This document shows, one piece after another, positions 54,608 through 63,618 of a stretch of DNA of 64,000 nucleotides. A program made the translations under genes and the position numbers. Source of the DNA: Burkholderia sp052045245 (GTDB lineage: Bacteria > Pseudomonadota > Gammaproteobacteria > Burkholderiales > Burkholderiaceae); NCBI RefSeq assembly GCF_052045245.1, contig NZ_JBQEON010000006.1:62001-126000 (forward strand), written 5' to 3'. Below the pieces are notes generated by a model. That model saw nothing but the letters and a program-made list of their open reading frames with translations. It was not told the DNA's origin and searched no databases. The stretch's first letter is position 1. Each line of letters opens with the position of its first letter.

Positions 54608-55087
54608 TTACGCGTCGCTCGGGCCGGGCTGCGCATCCGGCGCCGTGCGCGAGCGTTGCCGCTTGATGTCGCGGCCCACCGCGAGCCGGCGCATGTACTT
54701 GAACGTGCCGAGCGCCTTCGCGACGAAGTTGCCGTCGCTGTCGCGCACTTCGCCTTCGCAGTACGCCATCGTCGTCGAACGATGCATCACGCGGCCGTAC
54801 GCGCGCAGTTCGCCGCGGCCCGGCTGCATGAAGTTCACCTTCATCTCGACCGTGACGACACCAACGCCGTCGTCGGTCAGGCTGCGCGCGGCCATCGCGA
54901 GCGCGATGTCCGACAGCGTCATCGTCACGCCGCCGTGCGCGATGCCCCACGTGTTCATGTGCCGCTCGTCGAGCGGCAGCACGATCTCGCTCGCGCCGTC
55001 CTTCGCGGACACCAGCCGCACGCCGAGCAGATCGACGAACGGGCTTTCGATCGACGGGCCGTCCGCCGGGGATGCCGCGTCGCTCAT
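54608..55087 (-). CDS. PaaI-family thioesterase
   Basis: 159 residues, hot-dog fold: MNTWGIAHGGVTMTLSDIAL (Asn/His-Gly-Gly active segment), GVGVVTVEMKVNFMQPGRGE and CEGEVRDSDGNFVAKALGTF. It hydrolyses acyl- or aryl-CoA. Its ATG overlaps the stop codon of the Dabb-domain gene (ATGA at 55084-55087). Confidence 0.93.
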   Translation of the reverse strand: MSDAASPADGPSIESPFVDLLGVRLVSAKDGASEIVLPLDERHMNTWGIAHGGVTMTLSDIALAMAARSLTDDGVGVVTVEMKVNFMQPGRGELRAYGRVMHRSTTMAYCEGEVRDSDGNFVAKALGTFKYMRRLAVGRDIKRQRSRTAPDAQPGPSDA

Positions 55088-55398
55088 CGTGCGCTGCCGG
55101 ACAGGTAGTCGACGCACTGGCGCGACTCGGCCACCGCCACGATGAATTTCTTCACTTCCTGGTGAACCGGGTGCACCTGGTACGCATCGAGCGCGGCCTG
55201 GTCCGTGAAATCGGACACGAGCACGACGTCCGACGTCGCCTCGAGGCCCGGCGTCGCGATGCCGACGTCGAGCTGCAGGATGCCCGGCACGAGGTCGCGG
55301 CAGCCTTCGAGCTTTTCCTTCAGCTTCAGCGCGTTCTGCGCGCGCGTGCCGCCTTCGGCCGATTCCTTCAGCTTCCACATGACGATATGTCTGATCAC
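55084..55398 (-). CDS. Dabb (stress-responsive A/B barrel) domain protein
   Basis: 104 residues from GTG 55398 with GGAG eight bases upstream. MIRHIVMWKLKES is the usual start; GILQLDVGIATPGLEATSDV and HPVHQEVKKFIVAVAESRQC complete the ferredoxin-like domain. Dimeric Dabb proteins include stress proteins and a few cyclases or monooxygenases; function here unknown. Coupled to the PaaI-type gene. Confidence 0.9.
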   Translation of the reverse strand: MIRHIVMWKLKESAEGGTRAQNALKLKEKLEGCRDLVPGILQLDVGIATPGLEATSDVVLVSDFTDQAALDAYQVHPVHQEVKKFIVAVAESRQCVDYLSGSAR

Positions 55399-55786
55399 TT
55401 CCGTTGCTCCAGTTCGTTGAAAGGCACGCCGCCGGTTCGCCGCATCCGCGGCGGGCGACGCGCCCCGTCGGTTGTCAGTCTGCGCTGCTTGTGCTGCTTG
55501 TGCTGTTTGCCCGCGGTTGCGGGCAAGCCGGGACGCAACGCGCAGAGTCTCGGCTGTCGTCCGGTATTTCCGGCGACGATACGCCGCTTTTGCGTCGCAT
55601 CGATATGCGTCGACGCGATCCGGCGCACGACGGCAGGCACCAAGCCTACCAAATTGACGCACCCGATGGGGCGATCGTGCGATCGGCGGTCCGGCGGGAC
55701 CGTCGGCAACGGCAACAGCAACGCGGCGCATGCAGGACGCGCAGCCGGAGCATGCAGCAGCCGTCGCGTCGCGATAGCGCGCCGGC
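55399..55786. other. Intergenic region with a 9-bp repeat and no gene
   Basis: Most of a 524-bp gap between the Dabb gene and the diguanylate cyclase. It holds GCTGCTTGT twice plus a degenerate third copy (55484-55510), then the hairpin TGCCCGC-GGTT-GCGGGCA. Reading frames across it are Arg- and Ala-rich on both strands and I accept none. The Dabb promoter probably lies here, but no clear box pair is seen. Confidence 0.6.
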
Positions 55787-55826
55787 AAAACGAAGCCCCG
55801 CAAGCGCATCCGCCTGCGGGGCTTCG
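55787..55826 (-). terminator. Rho-independent terminator of the diguanylate cyclase gene
   Basis: Minus strand CGAAGCCCCGCA pairs with TGCGGGGCTTCG (12 bp perfect, 55826-55791) and is followed by TTTT. It lies about 100 bp beyond the stop codon. Confidence 0.8.
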
Positions 55827-55922
55827 TCGATTCAGGTTGCGCACGAAACGGACTGCGCAGCGCAGCACGCCGTTGCGTTGCCTCCCCGCGCGTCACCGTG
55901 CCGCTGGCGCGGCGGCCGGCCG

Positions 55923-57323
55923 TCAGTGCGCGACCACGCGATTGCGTCCGTCGCGCTTTGCCTGATACAGCCTTTCATCGACCGCGCGCAGCAACGCATC
56001 GACCGTGCCCCCGTCGACACCGTACTGCGCGACGCCGACGCTGACCGTCACCTGCACGCGCTTGAAGTCGAGCCCGAACGGCGCACTCGCGATCGACGAA
56101 CGCACGCGTTCGGCCGTCATCCGCGCGCCCTCGAGCGGCATCTCGGGCAACAGCGCCATGAACTCCTCGCCGCCGACACGCGCCAGCGCACCGGCCGGGC
56201 GGATCGCCTCGAGACACTGGCGCACGACGCCGCGCAGCACTTCGTCGCCGATCTGGTGCCCGTACGCGTCGTTGATGTGCTTGAAGTTGTCGAGATCGAG
56301 CGCCAGCAGGCAGAACGGCGTGCCGTCGCGCTCCGCGCGCACGATCTCGCGCTCCACCTGCGCGATGAACTGGCGGCGGTTCGACGCGCCCGTCATCGGA
56401 TCGGTCGCCGCCATGTATTCGAGCTTCTGGTTCGTGCGCCGCAATTCCTGCAGCGCACTCTCGGTGCGTGCCATCGATTCCGACAGCCGGCTCATCAGAT
56501 CTTCCTGGCTGTAGATCGCGGAGAACGAGCGCGTCGTCTGCAACGCCTGCACGACGCCATAGCTCAACAGGAAGAAGCCGCCCGCGAAAATCGCATGCGC
56601 GAGCCACCACATGTGATTCCACGGCTTGCCGAGCAGGAAGGCGAGCGACGACAGCGCGAACGCCATGATCGACACGCCGTAGATCACCATCAACGGCGAG
56701 CGGATGCGCCGCGCGAGCAGCAGGCCGACGTTCAGCAGCGAAAACACGAGCGCGCCGCCTTCCATCGACGTGCGCGTGCCGAACGCGCCCGCGACCGGCG
56801 AATACGCGATGTACGCGACCGCCACGTTGACGACCAGGAACAACACGATCCATGGCAGCCACGTTCCCGCGCGTGTCCGCTTCTCGATGCGATCGGGCGG
56901 CCGGGAATACGACAGCAGGCCGGTCAGCAGCAGGGCCGACATCACGAACCGCGACGCGGGCCCGTACAGCAGGAACAGCCAGATATTGTGGTGCGCCATC
57001 CCGGTGAAGAGACCGTGCATCGCATAGATCATCGCGAAGCCGAGAAAGCCGAGTGTCAGCCAGCGCAGCAGCGGCTCGCCGGACGAGCGGTAGCATACCC
57101 ACGTCACGTAGGTGACGAACGCGCCCTCGAGGGTCGCGGCCGCGATCGCGAGTTCATGGAATGCATGGCTCTCGAACAGGACGTGCGGGTCGCTGAAGAA
57201 CCACAGATAGGCAATGAGATAGGCCGGCAGCAATGCAAATCCGACCAGCAGGCATTTCGCGTAGAGCCTCGCGGCCGCGCTGACGACGCGCGGCGGTTCC
57301 CCGGCTGCATAGGTCGTGCTCAA
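55923..57323 (-). CDS. Membrane-bound diguanylate cyclase (GGDEF)
   Basis: 466 residues. Seven or eight membrane helices (about 22-265) form a MASE-like sensor, a coiled stretch (280-310) connects, and the GGDEF domain follows from YMAATDPMTGASNRRQFIAQ with GGEEF at 384-388. It should make cyclic di-GMP from GTP. The inhibitory RxxD site, normally five residues before GGEEF, reads RPAG, so product inhibition at the usual I-site is probably lost. A promoter and a terminator frame it as a single gene. Confidence 0.94.
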   Translation of the reverse strand: MSTTYAAGEPPRVVSAAARLYAKCLLVGFALLPAYLIAYLWFFSDPHVLFESHAFHELAIAAATLEGAFVTYVTWVCYRSSGEPLLRWLTLGFLGFAMIYAMHGLFTGMAHHNIWLFLLYGPASRFVMSALLLTGLLSYSRPPDRIEKRTRAGTWLPWIVLFLVVNVAVAYIAYSPVAGAFGTRTSMEGGALVFSLLNVGLLLARRIRSPLMVIYGVSIMAFALSSLAFLLGKPWNHMWWLAHAIFAGGFFLLSYGVVQALQTTRSFSAIYSQEDLMSRLSESMARTESALQELRRTNQKLEYMAATDPMTGASNRRQFIAQVEREIVRAERDGTPFCLLALDLDNFKHINDAYGHQIGDEVLRGVVRQCLEAIRPAGALARVGGEEFMALLPEMPLEGARMTAERVRSSIASAPFGLDFKRVQVTVSVGVAQYGVDGGTVDALLRAVDERLYQAKRDGRNRVVAH

Positions 57324-57474
57324 TTCGGTCCCCGTTCGGTCTGCTGCGTGATTCGAACGCTCGCGGCACCGGAAACGCGTGATGCATCGTCTGCGCCGGC
57401 TACCGGAAACGCGTCGCGTGCGTCGATGCGATGCACGCGCGGGCTCATCCCGACGAAAGGCAAATGTCAGAGCA

Positions 57475-57502
57475 AGTATAGGTCCCGCAATTCATTTGAC
57501 AA
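57475..57502 (-). promoter_or_regulatory. Sigma-70 promoter of the diguanylate cyclase gene
   Basis: Minus strand TTGTCA (57502-57497), 16 bp, TATACT (57480-57475), both five of six to consensus. It leaves a 150-nt leader. Nothing else is recognised in 57324-57629. Confidence 0.7.
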
Positions 57503-57629
57503 GTAAGGGGAAACGGCAGCTTCGAACCGGCACGCTTTACCTCCCGAGCCTTACGAATCGCGCCTGCGCACTGCCGATTCGCGACCGCGGCGTCCCTCCC
57601 GGCAAGCCGCGGCCGCCCACGATCTCACG

Positions 57630-58808
57630 TCAGACGATTTCGAACAGTCCGGCAGCTCCCTGCCCGCCGCCGATGCACATCGTGACGACCACGTATTTCA
57701 CGCCGCGCCGCTTGCCTTCGATCAGCGCGTGGCCGGTCAGGCGCGCGCCCGACACGCCGTACGGATGGCCGACCGCGATCGCGCCGCCGTTCACGTTCAG
57801 CCGGTCATCAGGAATCCCGAGCGTGTCGCGGCAGTACAGCACCTGCACCGCAAACGCTTCGTTCAATTCCCACAGGCCGATGTCGTCGACCTTCAGCCCC
57901 GCCTGCTTCAGCAGCTTCGGCACCGCGAACACCGGGCCGATGCCCATCTCGTCCGGCTCGCAACCGGCCACCGCGAAGCCGCGGAACACGCCGAGCGGCT
58001 GCAGCCCCTCGCGCTGCGCGACATCCGCGTTCATCACCACGCACGCCGACGCACCGTCCGAGAACTGGCTTGCGTTGCCCGCGGTGATCACGCCGCCCGG
58101 CACGGCCGACCGGATCTTCGATACACCTTCGAGCGTCGTGTCGGGCCGAATGCCTTCATCGGCCGACACCGTCACCTCCTGGGTGAACAACCGTCCCGTC
58201 GCCTTGTCGGCAATTCCCGCGCGCACCGTGATCGGCACGATTTCGTCGTTGAAGCGCCCGGCTTCCTGCGCGGCCGCGGCCCGCAATTGCGACTGCACGC
58301 CGTATGCGTCCTGGCGCGCCTTCTCGATCCCGTAGCGCTTCGCGACGTTCTCCGCCGTCTGCAGCATGTTCCAGTAGATCTCGGGCTTGTGTTCGACGAG
58401 CCATCCTTCCTGCACCATGTGCCGGTTCATCTCGTTCTGCACGCACGAGATCGATTCGACGCCGCCCGCGACATACACGTCGCCCTCGCCCGCGATGATC
58501 CGCTGCGCGGCGAGCGCGATCGTCTGCAGCCCGGACGAGCAGAAACGGTTCACCGTCATCCCCGGTACGCTCACCGGCAGCCCGGCGCGCAGCGCGATCT
58601 GCCGCGCGATGTTCGCGCCGGTCGCGCCCTCGGGGTTTGCGCAGCCCATGATCACGTCCTCGATGCGCGCGGGGTCGAGCTTCGCGCGTTCGAGCGCGGC
58701 CGCGACCACGTGGCCGCCGAGCGTCGCGCCGTGCGTCATGTTGAAGGCGCCGCGCCACGATTTCGCGAGCGGCGTGCGTGCGGTCGATACGATTACGGCT
58801 TCGGTCAT
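57630..58808 (-). CDS. Acetyl-CoA acyltransferase (thiolase)
   Basis: 392 residues. Catalytic Cys in TVNRFCSSGLQTIALAAQRI (about 90), WELNEAFAVQVLYCRD, NVNGGAIAVGHPYGVSGARL with the catalytic His, and MCIGGGQGAAGLFEIV with the second Cys: a complete degradative or biosynthetic thiolase. With the FadB-like gene close by, a role as the thiolase of fatty-acid beta-oxidation (FadA-like) is likely. BktB or PhaA assignments cannot be excluded. Confidence 0.95.
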   Translation of the reverse strand: MTEAVIVSTARTPLAKSWRGAFNMTHGATLGGHVVAAALERAKLDPARIEDVIMGCANPEGATGANIARQIALRAGLPVSVPGMTVNRFCSSGLQTIALAAQRIIAGEGDVYVAGGVESISCVQNEMNRHMVQEGWLVEHKPEIYWNMLQTAENVAKRYGIEKARQDAYGVQSQLRAAAAQEAGRFNDEIVPITVRAGIADKATGRLFTQEVTVSADEGIRPDTTLEGVSKIRSAVPGGVITAGNASQFSDGASACVVMNADVAQREGLQPLGVFRGFAVAGCEPDEMGIGPVFAVPKLLKQAGLKVDDIGLWELNEAFAVQVLYCRDTLGIPDDRLNVNGGAIAVGHPYGVSGARLTGHALIEGKRRGVKYVVVTMCIGGGQGAAGLFEIV

Positions 58809-58857
58809 GCGAGTCTCCTTCGGTCCTGCTTCATGTCCTGAATCGGATGGGAATGCG

Positions 58858-59490
58858 CTACGCCGTCGGGCGCGCGCCTGCGGACGTCACATGCGCGACG
58901 CTCGCTGCCTGCATCTGTTGCCATGCGTGCGCAAGCGACCCGTTCAGGTCGATCGCACGGCACGCATCGTCGATCACCGCGGCCTCGAAGCCCGCCGCAC
59001 GCGCATCGAGCGCGGACCATGCGACGCAATAGTCGGTCGCGAGCCCGCAGCACCACACGCGCTTCGCGCCGAGCTCGCGCAGATAGCCGGCGAGCCCCGT
59101 GCGCGTCGTGCGGTCGGCTTCGACGAATGCGGAATAGCTGTCGACCTGTGCGTCGCCACCCTTGCGGATCACGAGCCGAGCATGCGGGATGTCGAGGTCG
59201 CGATGCAGCGCCGCGCCATCGGTGTCCTGCACGCAGTGCACGGGCCACAACACCTGCTCGCCATACGGCAGCGCGAGCGTCGAGAACGGTTCTCGCCCCG
59301 GGTGGTTCGCCGCGAACGACACGTGCTCGCGCGGGTGCCAGTCCTGCGTCAGCACGACCTGGTCGAAGCGTTGCGCGAGCGCGTTGATCACCGGCACGAC
59401 CGCATCGCCGTCCGGCACCGCGAGTGCGCCGCCCGGCATGAAGTCGTACTGCACGTCGATCACGAGCAACACGTCGTCAGTGCGTCTCAT
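58858..59490 (-). CDS. pncA: Nicotinamidase PncA
   Basis: 210 residues from ATG 59490. DVLLVIDVQYDFMPGGALAV carries the first catalytic Asp; TQDWHPREHVSFAANHPGRE the metal-binding Asp-His-His; RVWCCGLATDYCVAWSALDA the nucleophilic Cys. It converts nicotinamide to nicotinate for NAD salvage. It lies between the thiolase and the FadB-like gene, 47 bp from the latter's stop codon. Confidence 0.96.
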   Translation of the reverse strand: MRRTDDVLLVIDVQYDFMPGGALAVPDGDAVVPVINALAQRFDQVVLTQDWHPREHVSFAANHPGREPFSTLALPYGEQVLWPVHCVQDTDGAALHRDLDIPHARLVIRKGGDAQVDSYSAFVEADRTTRTGLAGYLRELGAKRVWCCGLATDYCVAWSALDARAAGFEAAVIDDACRAIDLNGSLAHAWQQMQAASVAHVTSAGARPTA

Positions 59491-59537
59491 TGCGTTTCTC
59501 CTTGCGAGCCCGGCCGGGCGGTCGCGCACGCGGGCCC

Positions 59538-61622
59538 TCAGCCGTTGAAGCCGCGCCCGGCTTGTGCCAGTTCGACGATCGACGGCGCGAGCTGCCAGGC
59601 ATCGCCGTTCGGCGCGGCCGCGTAGCGGCGGATCGCCCGCTCGACGTTGTAGAGGCCGACCATGTCCGCGTACAGCATCGGGCCGCCGCGCCACAGCGGG
59701 AAGCCGTAACCGGTCAGATAGACCATGTCGATGTCGGACGCCTTCGACGCGATCTTCTCCTCGAGAATCTTCGCGCCTTCGTTGACGAGCGCGAACACGA
59801 GCCGCTCGACGATCTCGTCGTCGCCGATCTTGCGCCGCTCGACGCCGCGCTCCTTCGAATACGCGACGACCATCTCGTCGACGAGCGCCGACGGCTTCGC
59901 CTTGCGCTCGCCCGGCACATAGTCGTACCAGCCGCCGCCCGTCTTCTGGCCGAAGCGGCCCTGCTCGCACAGGCGGTCGGCGATCTTCGAGTACTGCAGA
60001 TCGGGCTGCTCGACATAGCGGCGCTTGCGGATCGCCCAGCCGATGTCGTTGCCGGCAAGGTCGCTCATCCGGAACGGCCCCATCGCGAAACCGAACTTCT
60101 CGATCGCGCGATCGACCTGCGCGGGCAGCGCGCCTTCCTCGAGCATGAAGAGTGCCTGGCGGATGTACTGCTCGATCATCCGGTTGCCGATGAAGCCGTC
60201 GCACACGCCCGACACGACCGCCGTCTTGCGGATCTTCTTCGCGACGGCCATCACGGTCGCGAGCACGTCCTTCGCGGTCTGCGCGCCGCGCACGACCTCG
60301 AGCAGCTTCATCACGTTCGCGGGGCTGAAGAAGTGCATGCCGACGACGTCCTGCGGACGCTTCGTGAACGCGGCGATCTTGTCGACGTCGAGCGTCGACG
60401 TGTTCGATGCGAGGATCGCACCGGGCTTCGCCACCGCGTCGAGCCGGCCGAACACCTGCTCCTTCACGCCGAGCTCCTCGAACACGGCCTCGACGATCAG
60501 GTCCGCATCCTTCAGGTCGTCGTAGGACAGCGTCGGCGTGATCAGCGCCATGCGCGCGTCGAGCTTCTGCTGCGTGAGCTTGCCCTTCTTCACCTGCGCG
60601 TCGTAGTTCTTGCGGATCGTGGCCAGCCCGCGCTCGAGCGCGTCCTGCTTCGTCTCGAGCAGCGTGACGGGCAGGCCCGCGTTGATGAAATTCATCGCGA
60701 TCCCGCCGCCCATCGTGCCCGCGCCGATCACGCCGACGCGGCGGATCTCGCGCACCGGCGTATCGGCCGGCACGTCGGGAATCTTGCTCGCGGCGCGCTC
60801 GCCGAAGAACGCATGCCGCAGCGCGCGGCTTTCCGGCGTCATCATCAGCGCGACGAAGCCGTCGCGTTCGGCAACGCTGCCCTTGTCGAAACCGTTCAGC
60901 ACGCCGGCCTCGATCGCATCGATGCACTTGTGCGGCGCGGGGAAATTCGGCGCGGCCGCCCGCGCGGAATTGCGCGCGAACTGGATGAAGCCCGCGGCAT
61001 TCTCGTGGACGATCTTGCGATCGCGCACGCGCGGATGCGGCCCCTTCTGTCCACCGGCCTTGCGCGCGAACGCGACGGCCGCGTCGAGCAGGTCGCCGTC
61101 GGCCATTTCGTCGAACAGCCCGCTCGTCGCAAGCTGCTCCGACGGCACCGGCGCGCCCGACACGATCATGTTCAGCGCGGTTTCGAGCCCCACCGCGCGC
61201 GGCAGCCGCTGCGTGCCGCCCGCACCCGGCAACAGGCCGAGCTTCACTTCGGGCAGCGCGACCTGCGCACCGGGCGCCGCGACGCGATAATGCGCGCCGA
61301 GCGCGAGCTCCAGGCCGCCGCCCATCACGACGCTGTGCAGCGCCGCGACGACCGGCTTCGCGCTCGCCTCCACCGCGCGGATCACGGTGTGCAGCGTCGG
61401 CTCCTGCAGGGCCTTCGGGGTATTGAATTCGGTGATGTCGGCGCCGCCCGAGAACGCACGGCCCGCGCCGGTCAGCACGATCGCCGTGACCGACGGATCC
61501 TGCGCGGCGCGATCGAGCGCGTCCATGACACCCTGACGCGTCGACAGGCCGAGCCCGTTGACGGGCGGATTGTTGAGCGTGATGACGGCCACGCCGTCGC
61601 GAGTCGAGTAATCCACTGCCAT
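59538..61622 (-). CDS. Bifunctional enoyl-CoA hydratase / 3-hydroxyacyl-CoA dehydrogenase (FadB/FadJ-like)
   Basis: 694 residues from ATG 61622. Crotonase half (1-190): AFSGGADITEFN, VVMGGGLELALGAHYRVAAP and LPEVKLGLLPGAGGTQRLPR with the two catalytic Glu. Dehydrogenase half from 295: VGVIGAGTMGGGIAMNFINA, SNTSTLDVDKIA and GMHFFSPANVMKLLEVV with the catalytic His. It performs two beta-oxidation steps. The partner thiolase is two genes downstream; pncA lies between. Confidence 0.96.
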   Translation of the reverse strand: MAVDYSTRDGVAVITLNNPPVNGLGLSTRQGVMDALDRAAQDPSVTAIVLTGAGRAFSGGADITEFNTPKALQEPTLHTVIRAVEASAKPVVAALHSVVMGGGLELALGAHYRVAAPGAQVALPEVKLGLLPGAGGTQRLPRAVGLETALNMIVSGAPVPSEQLATSGLFDEMADGDLLDAAVAFARKAGGQKGPHPRVRDRKIVHENAAGFIQFARNSARAAAPNFPAPHKCIDAIEAGVLNGFDKGSVAERDGFVALMMTPESRALRHAFFGERAASKIPDVPADTPVREIRRVGVIGAGTMGGGIAMNFINAGLPVTLLETKQDALERGLATIRKNYDAQVKKGKLTQQKLDARMALITPTLSYDDLKDADLIVEAVFEELGVKEQVFGRLDAVAKPGAILASNTSTLDVDKIAAFTKRPQDVVGMHFFSPANVMKLLEVVRGAQTAKDVLATVMAVAKKIRKTAVVSGVCDGFIGNRMIEQYIRQALFMLEEGALPAQVDRAIEKFGFAMGPFRMSDLAGNDIGWAIRKRRYVEQPDLQYSKIADRLCEQGRFGQKTGGGWYDYVPGERKAKPSALVDEMVVAYSKERGVERRKIGDDEIVERLVFALVNEGAKILEEKIASKASDIDMVYLTGYGFPLWRGGPMLYADMVGLYNVERAIRRYAAAPNGDAWQLAPSIVELAQAGRGFNG

Positions 61623-61730
61623 CTGCCTGCCTCCATGCATCGCGCGCCGGGGTGGCTGCGCTTCAGCTTCATTGTGCGCGGTCGAACGGCCGCATGTCCG
61701 GATCGAACGGAGGCAGCATACAACAAAAAA

Positions 61731-61742
61731 GCACGGTCGTTC
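61731..61742 (-). promoter_or_regulatory. Possible TetR-type fatty-acid regulator site
   Basis: GAACGACCGTGC on the minus strand resembles the AACGANCGTT type sequences bound by TetR-family fatty-acid regulators in proteobacteria. It is one degenerate copy in an AT-rich stretch 109 bp before the FadB-like start codon. Confidence 0.3.
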
Positions 61743-61810
61743 AATTTGAATTTTTCCCGATCCGGGGGACGGATCGGGCGACCATGCGGCAGGCCGTCGG
61801 TGGCCGACGC

Positions 61811-63454
61811 TTACGGCGCGCAGACCGCCGTGGGCAGCACGTAGTCGCGGAACGTCTCGCGCAACTTCAGCTTCTGCAGCTTGCCGGTCGCGGTGTGCGG
61901 CAGCGATTCGACGAACACGACGTCGTCGGGCACCCACCATTTCGCGACCTTGCCCTCGTAGAATGCGAGCAGCGCGTCACGGGTCAGGTTCGCGCCCTCG
62001 CGCGGCACCACGACGAGCAGCGGACGCTCGGTCCATTTCGGGTGCGCGCACGCGATGCAGGCGGCTTCGGCGACGCCCGGGTGCGCGATCGCGACGTTCT
62101 CGAGGTCGATCGAGCTGATCCACTCGCCGCCCGACTTGATCACGTCCTTGCTGCGGTCGGTGATCTGCAGGAAGCCGTCGGGGTCGATCGTCGCGACGTC
62201 GCCGGTCGGAAACCAGCCGTCCGACAGCGGCGACGCATCGCTCTTGAAGTAGCGATCGATCACCCACGGCCCGCGCACCTGCAACTCGCCGAAGGCGACG
62301 CCATCCCACGGCAGTTCGTGCCCGTCGTCGCCGACGATCCGCATGTCGACCCCGCAGATCACGCGCCCCTGCTTCTCGAGCAGCCGGCGTTGCGTGTCGA
62401 GCGGCCGCTGCGACTGCGCCCAGTTCAGCTTCGCGAGCGTGCCGAGCGGCGACAGCTCGGTCATCCCCCACGCATGGATCACGCGCACGCCGTATTCGTC
62501 CTCGAACGTGCGCAGCATCGCGGGCGGGCAAGCGGAGCCGCCGATCACCGTGCGGTTGAGCGTCGAAAAGCGCACGCCGGCCTCGCGCATGTAGTTCAGC
62601 AGCCCGAGCCACACGGTCGGCACGCCCGCGGAGAACGTCACGCGTTCGGCCTCCATCAGGTCGTACAGCGACTTGCCGTCGAGGTCCTTGCCGGGCAGCA
62701 CGAGCTTGCCGCCCGTGAGCGGCACCGCGTACGGCAGCCCCCACGCGTTCACATGGAACATCGGCACGACGGGCAGCACGGCGTCCAGCGCCGACAGGTT
62801 CATCGCATCGGGCAGCGCGGCGCCATAGGCGTGCAGCACCGTCGAGCGATGCGAATACAGCACGCCCTTCGGGTGGCCGGTCGTGCCCGACGTGTAGCAG
62901 AGGCCCGACGCCTGCAGCTCGTCGAGGCGCGGCCAGTCGTAGCGGCCGTCCTCCGCTTCCACCAGCGTTTCGTAGCACAGGTACGGCGTCGCGCCGGACG
63001 GCAGATGCGCGGCGTCGGTCATTGCGATCCAGCCCTTCACGTGCGGGCACTGCGGCGCGATCGCATCGACGAGCGGCGCGAAATTGATGTCGAAGAAGAC
63101 GTAGCGGTCTTCCGCGTGATTGACGATGTAGGCGATCTGCTCGGGAAAGAGGCGCGGGTTGATCGTATGGCACACGGCGCCCATCCCGCCGATCCCGTAA
63201 TACGCCTCCAGATGCCGGTAGCCGTTCCAGGCCAGCGTGCCCACGCGCTCGCCCGATTCGACGCCGAGCCGTGCGAGCGCCTGCGCGAGCCGCTTCGCGC
63301 GCTGCTCGCAGTCGCGGTACGTGTAGCGATGCAGGTCGCCTTCCACGCGCCTCGACACGATCTCCGTGTCGCCGGCGTAACGCGCGGCATGCGCGATCAG
63401 CGACGACACCAGCAACGGCATGTCCATCATCTGGCCCAGCAACGGCTTACCCAT
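61811..63454 (-). CDS. Medium/long-chain acyl-CoA synthetase (AMP-forming)
   Basis: 547 residues. LCYTSGTTGHPKGVLYSHRS is the AMP-binding loop (about 187), IHAWGMTELSPLGT the acyl pocket motif, WFPTGDVATIDPDGFLQITD and KDVIKSGGEWISSIDLE the hinge, and ATGKLQKLKLR the catalytic Lys near the end. It activates a carboxylic acid to acyl-CoA. Sequence resembles AlkK-type (medium-chain) ligases; with the FadB-like gene downstream it most likely feeds beta-oxidation. Confidence 0.93.
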   Translation of the reverse strand: MGKPLLGQMMDMPLLVSSLIAHAARYAGDTEIVSRRVEGDLHRYTYRDCEQRAKRLAQALARLGVESGERVGTLAWNGYRHLEAYYGIGGMGAVCHTINPRLFPEQIAYIVNHAEDRYVFFDINFAPLVDAIAPQCPHVKGWIAMTDAAHLPSGATPYLCYETLVEAEDGRYDWPRLDELQASGLCYTSGTTGHPKGVLYSHRSTVLHAYGAALPDAMNLSALDAVLPVVPMFHVNAWGLPYAVPLTGGKLVLPGKDLDGKSLYDLMEAERVTFSAGVPTVWLGLLNYMREAGVRFSTLNRTVIGGSACPPAMLRTFEDEYGVRVIHAWGMTELSPLGTLAKLNWAQSQRPLDTQRRLLEKQGRVICGVDMRIVGDDGHELPWDGVAFGELQVRGPWVIDRYFKSDASPLSDGWFPTGDVATIDPDGFLQITDRSKDVIKSGGEWISSIDLENVAIAHPGVAEAACIACAHPKWTERPLLVVVPREGANLTRDALLAFYEGKVAKWWVPDDVVFVESLPHTATGKLQKLKLRETFRDYVLPTAVCAP

Positions 63455-63618
63455 CGTCTTGTTCTCCCGGAAGGACGCGAATCGGTGACCCGCCTCGCAG
63501 CGGTGCGCCGGCCTGCAACCCGTCCACGGCCCGGACAGGGCTGGCGCAACGCGCGCGGGCCGCCATGCGGGCGGCGCGGCGCCGCCTTACAATATCGGCT
63601 TACCCAGAGGCGCTCAAC

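Noticed and set aside
55484..55510. Three GCTGCTTGT-like units as a possible CRISPR or VNTR
   Set aside because: Only two exact 9-bp copies with no spacers; too short to interpret.
55395..55868. 157-codon frame in the gap before the diguanylate cyclase
   Set aside because: Arg/Pro-rich, crosses the hairpin terminator and shows no motif.
57324..57629. Looked for a tRNA near the GC-rich stretch with TTCGAACC
   Set aside because: No cloverleaf can be drawn and no acceptor stem pairs.
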